From NCBI GenBank assembly GCA_035718085.1, contig DASTHS010000091.1:1-24226 (forward strand): a stretch of DNA of 24,226 bases, read 5' to 3'. The position numbers and the translations under genes were made by a program. Below are positions 14,484 to 21,255 of the stretch, in pieces. The notes beneath the pieces were generated by a model, which worked only from the letters and a program-made list of their open reading frames with translations, ran no database searches and was not told where the DNA came from. Source of the stretch: DASTHS01 sp035718085. Its GTDB lineage: Bacteria > Actinomycetota > Acidimicrobiia > Acidimicrobiales > Palsa-688. The stretch's first letter is position 1, and every line of letters starts with the position of its first letter.

Positions 14484-15916
14484 CAGCGGCCCGCCGCCGA
14501 CAGGGCCGGGGTGCGCGACGGGCGGCCGAGCAGCTCGAGGGGCCGGCGGGCGCCCTCCAGGCCGCCACGCAGGGAGAAGATGCCCATGGCGGCCACCCCG
14601 ACGAGCCAGAAGGCGACGACGAGCAGGTAGGAGGTGGTGGCGCCGACGTTCTTGGCGATGCTCGGGAGCACGAGGGTGCCGACGATGGCCCCGATGCGCC
14701 CGACGGCCACCGACGCCCCCACGCCTGCGCCGCGCAGGTGGGTGGGGAACAGCTCGGTGAAGGTGGGGTAGGCGCTCGTCCACGCCGCGGTGGCCGCGGC
14801 GTTGCCGACGACGAAGGCGACGGTGACCCAGGCGGCGCTGCCGGTGGCCGTGGCCGCGGCGAGGAGGCCCACCCCGCCGGCGGCCGCCGCGTAGAAGATG
14901 GCGACGGTGGCGCGCCGGCCGAGGCGGTCGAACACCGAGGTCATGACCAGCCCGCCGGCGAGGCCGCCGACGTTGCCGACGATGTAGAACAGCGGGATGG
15001 CCTGCTCGCTGATGTGCACCTGGGCGAGCACCACCACCGACAGCACGGCGAAGATGCCGTAGTAGCCGAACGCCTCGGCCAGGTCGAGCGCGGCGCCGAG
15101 GGCCAGGCGACCGGGGTAGCGCACGACGAGCTCGCGCAGGGCGGCGCCGAGGGGCACCGGGGTCTCGACGTCGGCCGGGAAGGTGGCGCCGGCGGGCACG
15201 CTCCGGGCGCCCTCCAGGGCGGCGACGATGGCCTCGGCCTCGGCCATCCGGCCCTGGGCGGCCAGCCAGCGGGGCGACTCGGGGATGCGGCGGCGGAACA
15301 CCAGCACCACCAGGGCGACCAGCCCGCCGAGCACGAACATGTAGCGCCACGACGTGGCGCTCGACAGGGCGAGGGTGTCGAGCACGAAGTAGGCGACCAG
15401 GCCGGCGGCGATGGCGCCGAGCGGCCAGAAGTTCATGACCGCAGCGTTGGCCTTGCCCCGCACCCGGGCGGGCATGAACTCGGCGATCGCCGAGTTCACG
15501 ATGGCGTACTCGGCGCCGACGCCGAGCGCGGCGAGGGCCCGCAGCCCGTACACGGCGGCCAGGTCGGGGGCCAGGCCGGTCAGCACCGTGAAGGTCGTGT
15601 ACCAGAGGAGGGTGGCCACGAAGAGGCGGCGGCGGCCGAAGCGGTCGGCCAGACGGCCGCCGGCCAGGGCGCCGACGAGGATGCCGCCGAGCCACACCGC
15701 CAGCACGGCGTCGCGGGCGGTCACCGACGCGTGGAAGTGATCGCCGAGCGGACCGACCGCCGAGGAGAACATCTGCACCTCGAACGAGTCGAACAGCCAC
15801 CCGGCGCCGAGCGCCACCAGGATCGTGGTGTGGCGCGAGCTCCACGCCAGCCGGTCGAGGCGCTCACCGATCGACCCCCCCGGACCGGTGGCGGGGGACG
15901 CTGCGCTGCTGCTCAT
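14483..15916 (-). CDS. MFS transporter, sugar-porter type
   Basis: 477 aa; ATG overlaps the preceding glycosyltransferase stop as ATGA. About 12 membrane segments are predicted. TM1 contains GWLFDSFEVQMF and the loop after TM2 has GRLADRFGRRRLF, the classic MFS motif. The central loop carries RRIPESPRWLAAQGR, the PESPRWL signature of the sugar (and other) transporter family, and the second half repeats the motif as VFDRLGRRATV. Its place inside a tightly overlapping biosynthetic operon suggests it moves the pathway's product or precursor across the membrane, more likely a small polar or sugar-containing molecule. The direction of transport cannot be inferred from sequence. Confidence 0.92.
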   Translation of the reverse strand: MSSSAASPATGPGGSIGERLDRLAWSSRHTTILVALGAGWLFDSFEVQMFSSAVGPLGDHFHASVTARDAVLAVWLGGILVGALAGGRLADRFGRRRLFVATLLWYTTFTVLTGLAPDLAAVYGLRALAALGVGAEYAIVNSAIAEFMPARVRGKANAAVMNFWPLGAIAAGLVAYFVLDTLALSSATSWRYMFVLGGLVALVVLVFRRRIPESPRWLAAQGRMAEAEAIVAALEGARSVPAGATFPADVETPVPLGAALRELVVRYPGRLALGAALDLAEAFGYYGIFAVLSVVVLAQVHISEQAIPLFYIVGNVGGLAGGLVMTSVFDRLGRRATVAIFYAAAAGGVGLLAAATATGSAAWVTVAFVVGNAAATAAWTSAYPTFTELFPTHLRGAGVGASVAVGRIGAIVGTLVLPSIAKNVGATTSYLLVVAFWLVGVAAMGIFSLRGGLEGARRPLELLGRPSRTPALSAAGR

Positions 15917-16764
15917 GCGGTACTCCTTGCTCGGCCCCCAGCGGGGGCGCTCGTCGCTCGGTCGGAGAGGTGTTCGGAGCCGGCTGCCGCGCGGGTGGCG
16001 GCCGGCCGGCGGCGGAGGGCGCCCGGCGGCAGGCGCAGGCCAGGGCCGGCCTCGTAGCGCCACGCCAGGGCGCCGGCGTCGACGCCTGCCAGGTGCAGCA
16101 CCTTGAGGTACTGCATGAAGGCGATCATCCGCCACGTGCCGTGGCGGTCGAAACGCCGGGTCGACGCCGTCGAGGTGGCGGCGACGACGGCAAGGCGGCC
16201 GCAGCGGGCCAGCCGCCGCGACAGCTCGAGGTCTTCCATCAGCGGGATGGCGGGGAAGCCGCCCAGGTCGTCGAAGGCCCGGCGGCGCACGAACATGGCC
16301 TGGTCCCCGAAGACCAGGCCCAGGCGCCGGGCCCGCTGGTTCGACGACCACTGGAGGTAGCGCAGCGCCGGGCCCGTGCCGTCGAAGCGCAGGGTGAGCC
16401 CGCCGCCGACCACGGCGGGGTCGGCCAGCGCGGCGCGCAGCTGGGGCAGGGCGGCGGGGTCGAGGCGGGTGTCGGCGTGCACGAACCACAGCACCTCACC
16501 GGAGGTGGCCGCCGCTCCGGCGTTGAGCTGCTGGCCGCGGCCGCGCTCGGCGCGCACGACGGGCACGAGCGCCCCTGCCGCCTCGACGGTGCCGTCGGTG
16601 CTGCCCCCGTCGGCGACCACCAGCTCGCAGCCGCGGAAGTCGCCGAGCAGGCGGGTCAGGTGCCCGGCGATGGCCGGGCCCTCGTTCAGGGTCGGCACCA
16701 CGATCGACACCGTGGGCATGCCGGCGTCGGGGCGGGCGTCGGCGCTGGTGGGCGCAGGGGTCAC
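15913..16764 (-). CDS. TIGR04283-type family 2 glycosyltransferase, 'transferase 2, rSAM/selenodomain-associated'
   Basis: 283 aa from GTG, which overlaps the phosphorylase stop as GTGA; an internal ATG at codon 16 just before VSIVVPTLNEG is an alternative start. The GT-A fold shows PTLNEGPAIAGHL (24-36), ADGGSTDGT (51-59), GRGQQLNAGA, the metal-binding HADTRLD (Asp98) and LMEDLELSRRL (175-185). GRGQQLNAGA and WFVHADTRL are characteristic of TIGR04283, found next to TIGR04282 in radical SAM/selenodomain and arsenosugar loci. It probably transfers a sugar or sugar-like unit from an activated donor to a small molecule made by the operon. The last 45 residues are Arg/Ala-rich and unstructured in appearance. 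No membrane anchor is obvious. Confidence 0.9.
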   Translation of the reverse strand: MTPAPTSADARPDAGMPTVSIVVPTLNEGPAIAGHLTRLLGDFRGCELVVADGGSTDGTVEAAGALVPVVRAERGRGQQLNAGAAATSGEVLWFVHADTRLDPAALPQLRAALADPAVVGGGLTLRFDGTGPALRYLQWSSNQRARRLGLVFGDQAMFVRRRAFDDLGGFPAIPLMEDLELSRRLARCGRLAVVAATSTASTRRFDRHGTWRMIAFMQYLKVLHLAGVDAGALAWRYEAGPGLRLPPGALRRRPAATRAAAGSEHLSDRATSAPAGGRARSTA

Positions 16765-17567
16765 GGTTCGAAGGTGTGGCGCACGCCGGCCGGTGCCAGC
16801 TCCGCGTCGCGGATCGCCGGGAGGGCGGCGCCGATGGCAGTGGCGAAGGCGGTGGTGCTGGCGGCGACGCGGGCCAGCAGCGCCTCGACCGGCTCGGTCG
16901 CCGAGCTCACACCGTTGGCGTGGTCGGTCAGGTAGCCGACGAGGGCGAACGGCAGGCCGGCCTCGCCGGCGAGCACCGCCTCGGGGGCCGCCGTCTGGCT
17001 CACCGCCGTCACCCCCACCGCCCGCAGGGCGGCGATCTCGCTGCGGGTGTTGAACCGGGGGCCGTCGACGTGGCCGTAGCAGCCGCCGTCGACGACCGGC
17101 ACGCCCGCCGCCCGGGCCCCGCCGACGAGGAGGTCGCGCAGCTGCTCGCTGAAGGGGCCGTCGAAGATCCAGTGGCCGCGACCGGCGCCGCCGGCCTGGT
17201 CGTGGAAGGTGCACAGCGACCCGTCGGGCAGCCGGTTCGACGGGAAGTGCAGGTCGTCGAAGACCACCAGCGACCCGAGGGCGGCGTCGGGGTCGAGCGA
17301 CCCGCACACCGTCTGGCTGACCACGCAGCCGACGCGCAGGTCGGCGAGGGCGGCGATGTTCGCCCGGTGGGCGACGTGGTTCGACAGCCGGCGGTGCCCC
17401 GCCCCGTGCCGGGAGATGTGGGCCACCGCCACCCCCCCGAGGTCGCCGACGGTCACCTCGACGTCACCCCACCGGGTCGGTACCGTCTCGGCGCGCCCGT
17501 CGAGGCCGGGCCACGCCGCCGTGCCCGAGCCACTGATCAGCCCGACGGCCCCCGCCTCGACGCTCAC
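16761..17567 (-). CDS. MTA/purine nucleoside phosphorylase family protein
   Basis: 268 aa; GTG overlaps the upstream radical SAM stop as GTGA. The family (PNP_UDP type 2, MTAP/MTIP) is recognisable from GLISGSGTAAW (9-19), ISRHGAGH with phosphate-binding Arg53/His54, HRANIAAL, CGSLDPD, the GPRFNTRSE phosphate/sugar loop (169-177) and the base-binding strand YLTDHANGV (212-220). These enzymes cleave 5'-methylthioadenosine, 5'-deoxyadenosine or purine nucleosides with phosphate to give the base and a ribose 1-phosphate. Here the usual NMT segment of the ribose pocket is SQT (190-192) and the second Asp of TDxD is Ala217, so specificity may be changed. It could clear 5'-deoxyadenosine made by the radical SAM enzymes or depurinate an adenosyl intermediate. 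Confidence 0.88.
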   Translation of the reverse strand: MSVEAGAVGLISGSGTAAWPGLDGRAETVPTRWGDVEVTVGDLGGVAVAHISRHGAGHRRLSNHVAHRANIAALADLRVGCVVSQTVCGSLDPDAALGSLVVFDDLHFPSNRLPDGSLCTFHDQAGGAGRGHWIFDGPFSEQLRDLLVGGARAAGVPVVDGGCYGHVDGPRFNTRSEIAALRAVGVTAVSQTAAPEAVLAGEAGLPFALVGYLTDHANGVSSATEPVEALLARVAASTTAFATAIGAALPAIRDAELAPAGVRHTFEP

Positions 17568-18985
17568 CCCGCCGTCGCCGGCTCGCCGGCCCGGGCCTTC
17601 ACCCGTGGCAGCGGCAGCAGCTGGGCCAGCACCGCGTTCTCGGCGGGGTCGAGCACGGAGTGCTGCGCGCAGGCGGGCACGAGGGTGCCGTCTTCGGGGT
17701 GGGCCATGACATAGGAGCAGGCCTGCAAGCGCTCCTGGGTCTCCCGGATCGCCGGGTCGTCGCTCATCTGCCCCTGCTGCAGCAGCTCCCACGCCGGCTT
17801 GACGTCGTCGGCGTGCATGAACCGGTGCATCACGAAGGTCATGGGCACAGGCCGGTGGGCCAGCAGCTGGCGGCCGCCCACCCGGCGCACCGTTCGGGTC
17901 AGCCAGGCGACCAGCTGGGGCACCACCGAGGGGTGGCGGACGACCACCCGGGCGATCCTGGCGGCGAGCAGCTTGGGGGGGGCGTTGAAGTGCACGCCAC
18001 CGAAGCGGGCGAAGAACAGGTCGCGCGCCGCCAGGTCGCGGGGGTCGCGGTCGTCGAGGATGCTGTGCCACCGGTCGCCGACGTAGAAGCCCCACGCCGT
18101 GCGGTTGCAACGCTCGTCGCCGACCTGCAGCACGCTCCACGGCAGGCGGGCGCCGGCCCCCTCCTCGATCTTCCCCCAGATGTAGTCGGGGTCGAGCGAG
18201 CGGTAGTCGTCCTTCCACCGCTTGGTGTTGCCCACGTGCGCGGCCGGCTGGAACGAGAACATGGAGAAGCCCATGGTCCGGCAGGCGGCGATGACCTCGG
18301 GGATCTGGTCGACGTTCGCCGGGGTGATCGTCATGTTGTGCGCCAGGTACGACCCGACGCCGTGCTCGCGCTGCAAGCGGGCGAACATGTCGGCGAACCG
18401 CTGGCGGTACGGGTGCAGCTCGGCTTCCGACGCTGGCCGGCGGATGCCGGTGCGGCCGATCATCGTGGTGTCGAAGTGGGCGGCGAACGACACCCGGTCG
18501 AAGCGGGGCGCGCCGTCGACGCCGACGACGACCTTCTCGAGGTAGTCGTAGTCGAAGTCGCCGTGGGTCATGCTCATCGGGTTGCGCCCGAACTCGCGCA
18601 TGGCCAGCAGCGCCTCGGCGTGGTCGTCGGGCTCGAGCAGGCTGACCTCGCCGCCGATGAGCTGGGCGTGGCCGTGCGGGCCGCGCAGTTGGCGCAGCAA
18701 CTGCATCTGCTCACGCACCCGGCGCAGTGTGTGCGGGCCGTCGATGCGCACCTTGTTCGCCTCGGCCGAGTGATAGCAGGGCTGGCACGAGAAGTTGCAC
18801 CGGGGGAACACCCCGTGGGTGCCCTCGCACCCCACGGCGTGCCGGCCGATGGTCTGCGCCGGGGTGCGCGACCGCTCGGGGAGCTCGTCCCACCGCTGGG
18901 CGAACAGCCGCTTGGTCTCGGGGTCGACCGGACGGGTCTGACGCTCGAGCCGCCGCAGGGCGTCGACGAGGCGCGCCCGCCTCAC
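17564..18985 (-). CDS. radical SAM protein of unknown function, first gene of the selenoprotein operon
   Basis: 473 aa from GTG. A 50-residue helical N-terminal extension precedes the cluster motif CNFSCQPCYHS (Cys63, Cys67, Cys70), with an additional nearby Cys53. GGEVSLLEP (111-119) is the SAM-contacting GGE motif. Later recognisable blocks include MTHGDFDYDYLEK, SFAAHFD, YLAHNMTITP, FSFQPAAHVGN and VGDERCNRTAWG. The C terminus has ACSYVMAH and GTLVPACAQHSVLDP, giving two more conserved-looking Cys residues but no full SPASM motif. It resembles uncharacterised radical SAM proteins of actinomycetes, not ArsS, which is shorter with a Cys-rich tail. The TGA stop overlaps the phosphorylase start, and a 13-codon upstream reading frame overlaps its own start. 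Confidence 0.9.
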   Translation of the reverse strand: MRRARLVDALRRLERQTRPVDPETKRLFAQRWDELPERSRTPAQTIGRHAVGCEGTHGVFPRCNFSCQPCYHSAEANKVRIDGPHTLRRVREQMQLLRQLRGPHGHAQLIGGEVSLLEPDDHAEALLAMREFGRNPMSMTHGDFDYDYLEKVVVGVDGAPRFDRVSFAAHFDTTMIGRTGIRRPASEAELHPYRQRFADMFARLQREHGVGSYLAHNMTITPANVDQIPEVIAACRTMGFSMFSFQPAAHVGNTKRWKDDYRSLDPDYIWGKIEEGAGARLPWSVLQVGDERCNRTAWGFYVGDRWHSILDDRDPRDLAARDLFFARFGGVHFNAPPKLLAARIARVVVRHPSVVPQLVAWLTRTVRRVGGRQLLAHRPVPMTFVMHRFMHADDVKPAWELLQQGQMSDDPAIRETQERLQACSYVMAHPEDGTLVPACAQHSVLDPAENAVLAQLLPLPRVKARAGEPATAG

Positions 18986-19023
18986 GAGGTCGGCCGGCTG
19001 TCGGGGCGGAAGAGACGCGGCAT
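18982..19023 (-). CDS. possible 13-aa leader peptide overlapping the radical SAM start
   Basis: ATG at 19021-19023 opens a frame encoding MPRLFRPDSRPTS and stopping at TGA 18982-18984, which overlaps the radical SAM GTG as GTGA. This is the same junction type that links the genes of the operon below. Upstream there is only a weak GCGGGG-like ribosome site. It may be a chance frame, a translational-coupling device for a start lacking a strong Shine-Dalgarno, or a short leader. No conserved precursor motif is recognised. Confidence 0.25.
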   Translation of the reverse strand: MPRLFRPDSRPTS

Positions 19024-19111
19024 CCCCGCAGTCTGTCGTAAACGGCCACTGAACGCGTGTAGAGGGCGGCTAGGGGCCTTGCGTCCAGCGCCGCCCTAAG
19101 GTGCACTCCGC
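18986..19111. promoter_or_regulatory. divergent promoter region between radical SAM operon and disulfide-reductase-like gene
   Basis: This 126-nt gap is the only plausible site for transcription start of the long minus-strand operon. Locally it is less GC-rich around CGTAAACGG and GTTCAGTGG than the coding DNA on either side. No convincing -10/-35 pair was found on the minus strand. On the plus strand TTGCGT (19079-19084) and TGCACT (19102-19107) are 17 nt apart, a weak match that would give a nearly leaderless transcript for the GTG at 19112. A shared regulator for both sides is possible but not seen. Confidence 0.35.
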
Positions 19112-20485
19112 GTGGGGCACGACTTCGATCTCGTCGTCGTCGGCGGGGGCGCCGCCGGCCTCGCCGCCGCCCGCACGAGCCGCCGCCGTGGGGCCACCGT
19201 GGCCATGGTGACCGAGGGGCCGCCCGGCGGTGACTGCACGTTCGTCGGCTGCGTGCCGTCGAAGACCCTGATCGCGGCGGCGGCCGACGGGCTGGCGTTC
19301 CCCGCAGCAATGGAGCGGGTGCGGGCGACGGTGGCCCGGGTGGCGGCCGCGGAGGACGCCGAGGTGCTGCGGTCCGAGGGCATCGAGGTGATCACCGGCC
19401 GGGCGGCCTTCGTCGACCGTCGCCGCCTGCGGGTCGACGGCCGGGTGATCCGGGCGCGGCGCGTGGTGGTCGCGACGGGCAGCCGCCCCGCCGTCCCACC
19501 GATCGCCGGCCTCGACAGCGTCGAGGTGCTCACCAACGAGAACGTCTTCGACCTGACCCGCAGCCCGGGGTCGCTGCTCGTGGTCGGCGGGGGCCCGATC
19601 GGCGCCGAGCTGGGCCAGGCGTTCGCCCGCCTGGGGGTGGCCGTCACGGTGGTGGAGGCGGGGCCGCGCGTCCTCGCCCGTGAAGAGCCGGAGGCATCGG
19701 CGATCGTCACCACCGCCCTCCGCGCCGACGGCGTGCGGGTCGTGACCGGCCGCCAGGTCGCCCGCGCCTCGGCGGGCCCCGACGGCGCCACCCTCACCCT
19801 CGACGACGGCAGCTCCGTCACCGCCGCCCGCGTGCTCGTCGCCGTCGGCCGCACCCCGGTGACCGTCGGCCTCGACCTCGAGCGGGTGGGCGTCGCCCTC
19901 GACCAGCGGGGGTACGTCGCCACCGACGCCCACCTGCGCACCAACGTGGAGGGCATCTACGCCGTCGGCGACGTCACCGGCCTGTCGCCGTTCACCCACG
20001 CCGCCGACGAGATGGGGCGCATCGCCGCCGGCAACGCCCTGGCACGGGTGGCCTACCGCCGCTTCCACCCGGACCGGATGCCGGCGGTGACCTACACCGA
20101 CCCGGAGGTGGCCCGCGTCGGCTGCACCGAGCAGCAGGCGGCGGCGATCGACGGCGCCCGGGTGGCCTACGTGCCCCTGACCGAGGTCGACCGGGCTGTC
20201 ACGACCGGCCGCACCGACGGGTACCTCAAGCTGATCGCCGCCCCCCGCCGGGGCCTGGGCAACCTGGCGGGCGGCCGCCTCGTCGGGGCGACGGTGGTGG
20301 CCGCCCCGGCCGGCGAGATGCTCGCCGCCGCCGCCCTGGCCCTGCAGACGGCCATGTTCCCCGCCCGGCTGGCCCTGACCGTCCAGCCCTATCCCACGTG
20401 GAGCCTCGCCATCCGCCAGGCGGCCGGGCAGTTCTTCGTGGAGTCGGCCGGGCGGCGAGCCCGCCCGGCCCGCCCCGGCGGGTAG
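19112..20485 (+). CDS. FAD/NAD(P)-dependent disulfide reductase-like protein (Lpd/mercuric reductase-like)
   Basis: 457 aa from GTG, with AAGG as a possible ribosome site. FAD-binding GGGAAGLAAARTSRR (11-25), the redox pair CTFVGC (Cys42, Cys47), the ATGSRPAVPPI segment, NAD(P)-binding GGGPIGAELGQAFARLG (about 160-176), and the second FAD motif TNVEGIYAVGDV are all clear. The dimerisation domain follows with VTYTDPEVARVG. Classical Lpd and glutathione reductases have an HxHPTxSE motif near the C terminus. Here it is QPYPTWSLA, so the catalytic His is Tyr and the Glu is absent, as in some mercuric-reductase-like relatives. The MerA heavy-metal domain and C-terminal Cys pair are missing. It is divergent from the selenoprotein operon and could reduce a disulfide, selenosulfide or metalloid intermediate of that pathway. 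Confidence 0.88.
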   Translation: MGHDFDLVVVGGGAAGLAAARTSRRRGATVAMVTEGPPGGDCTFVGCVPSKTLIAAAADGLAFPAAMERVRATVARVAAAEDAEVLRSEGIEVITGRAAFVDRRRLRVDGRVIRARRVVVATGSRPAVPPIAGLDSVEVLTNENVFDLTRSPGSLLVVGGGPIGAELGQAFARLGVAVTVVEAGPRVLAREEPEASAIVTTALRADGVRVVTGRQVARASAGPDGATLTLDDGSSVTAARVLVAVGRTPVTVGLDLERVGVALDQRGYVATDAHLRTNVEGIYAVGDVTGLSPFTHAADEMGRIAAGNALARVAYRRFHPDRMPAVTYTDPEVARVGCTEQQAAAIDGARVAYVPLTEVDRAVTTGRTDGYLKLIAAPRRGLGNLAGGRLVGATVVAAPAGEMLAAAALALQTAMFPARLALTVQPYPTWSLAIRQAAGQFFVESAGRRARPARPGG

Positions 20486-20504
20486 GCCGCCGGGCTACGG
20501 CGGC
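20486..20504. terminator. bidirectional hairpin between convergent genes
   Basis: GCCGCCG and CGGCGGC form a perfect 7-bp stem around GGCTA, directly after the stop of the disulfide-reductase-like gene. The loop contains the TAG stop (as CTA on the plus strand) of the convergent GNAT gene, so the hairpin sits exactly at both gene ends. It lacks a U-tract on either strand, which is common for high-GC terminators. Confidence 0.5.
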
Positions 20505-21154
20505 GACAGCGGGGCTTCGTCGTAGCGGTGCTCGACCCGCTGCACGAAGAACCCGGCGCGCAGGTAGCAGCGCACGGCGCGGAGGTTGTCGGCGTCGACG
20601 TAGAGGTAGACGTGGTCCACGCCGCGGCCGACGAGCCACGTCACCGTGTCGTCGACCAGGGCGGCGGCCGTGCCCGTGCCCCGAGCCGACGCGGCCACAC
20701 CGATGATCACCAGTTCACCCCGGCGCCGGCCGCCGACCTCGTGCACCCGCCCGACGGCGACGCCCACCACATCGCCGGCCCGGGTGGCCACCCGCACGCG
20801 CGTGCCGGCGACGGCGCGCTCGTCGGCCAGCCGGGCGCTGTGCCACTCCTCGTAGCGGTGCCAGGCGAACACCTCCTGCATGAGCCCCACCACGGCGGCG
20901 TCGTCGACCCCCGGCCGGAGGTCGTCGATCACCACGCCGTCGACGCCCCCCGACCCGCCCGGCGACGGCGGCGCGGCGCGGCGCATCTGGTAGGTCACCC
21001 GGTGGGCTGCCCCCGTGCCACCCTGGCGCGCCCCCACCCCTTCCTCGATCTCGACGGCCAGCCGGTCGAGCAATCTCGCCGCGGCCGCAGACCGGGCCAT
21101 GGCGCCGACCGCTGCCCGCACCACCGGCTCGAGTCGACTGCTCAGGGCGCCCAC
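20495..21154 (-). CDS. GNAT family N-acetyltransferase
   Basis: 219 aa from GTG; internal ATG codons at 21098-21100 and 20984-20986 are alternatives because no ribosome site singles one out. Residues 1-70 are Ala/Arg-rich and not recognised. The GNAT fold spans about 75-215: VVGVAVGRVHEVGG, the acetyl-CoA loop in VAASARGTGTAAALVDD, and LYVDADNLRAVRCYLRAGF near the end. The LYVDADN block with its RxYxRxGF continuation resembles the catalytic half of mycothiol synthase MshD, but MshD has two GNAT domains and this protein has one, so the acceptor is unknown. The gene ends 9 nt from the convergent disulfide-reductase-like gene. Confidence 0.85.
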   Translation of the reverse strand: MGALSSRLEPVVRAAVGAMARSAAAARLLDRLAVEIEEGVGARQGGTGAAHRVTYQMRRAAPPSPGGSGGVDGVVIDDLRPGVDDAAVVGLMQEVFAWHRYEEWHSARLADERAVAGTRVRVATRAGDVVGVAVGRVHEVGGRRRGELVIIGVAASARGTGTAAALVDDTVTWLVGRGVDHVYLYVDADNLRAVRCYLRAGFFVQRVEHRYDEAPLSPP

Positions 21155-21171
21155 GGCGCGAGCTTGCCCGA

Positions 21172-21195
21172 CCCGCCCCCGCCCCCGCCCCCGCC
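21172..21195 (-). repeat. G-run repeat, G-quadruplex candidate, upstream of GNAT gene
   Basis: On the minus strand three G5 runs and a G3 run follow each other, separated by single C residues. On the plus strand this appears as CCC-G-CCCCC-G-CCCCC-G-CCCCC. Four G runs with 1-nt loops satisfy the usual quadruplex pattern. The tract is 18 nt upstream of the GNAT start in the divergent gap shared with the VOC gene. It may influence transcription, or may simply be a slippage-prone GC tract. Confidence 0.5.
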
Positions 21196-21243
21196 GTCGG
21201 AGGCGGCTGCGAGGGCTGAGCCGGCGCGTGCTCGCCCTCCCGC

Positions 21244-21249
21244 TACCGT
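21244..21249 (+). promoter_or_regulatory. candidate -10 element for leaderless VOC transcript
   Basis: TACCGT matches the actinomycete TANNNT -10 pattern and lies six bases before the GTG of the VOC gene. That spacing places transcription start at or next to the start codon. No Shine-Dalgarno is present, which fits a leaderless mRNA. No -35 box was recognised. Confidence 0.35.
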
Positions 21250-21255
21250 CCGACG

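Noticed and set aside
12795..18985. Naming either radical SAM protein ArsS
   Set aside because: ArsS is a shorter protein with a characteristic Cys-rich C-terminal domain; neither protein here shows it, and no ArsM methyltransferase is present. Only the two transferases resemble that pathway.
19112..20485. Calling the flavoprotein a mercuric reductase (MerA)
   Set aside because: No heavy-metal-associated domain, no C-terminal vicinal cysteines and no mer genes nearby; only the common disulfide-reductase core is shared.
21172..21195. Reading the CCCCCG repeats as a CRISPR or variable tandem array
   Set aside because: Three to four 6-nt units without spacers are a simple GC tract, not an array.
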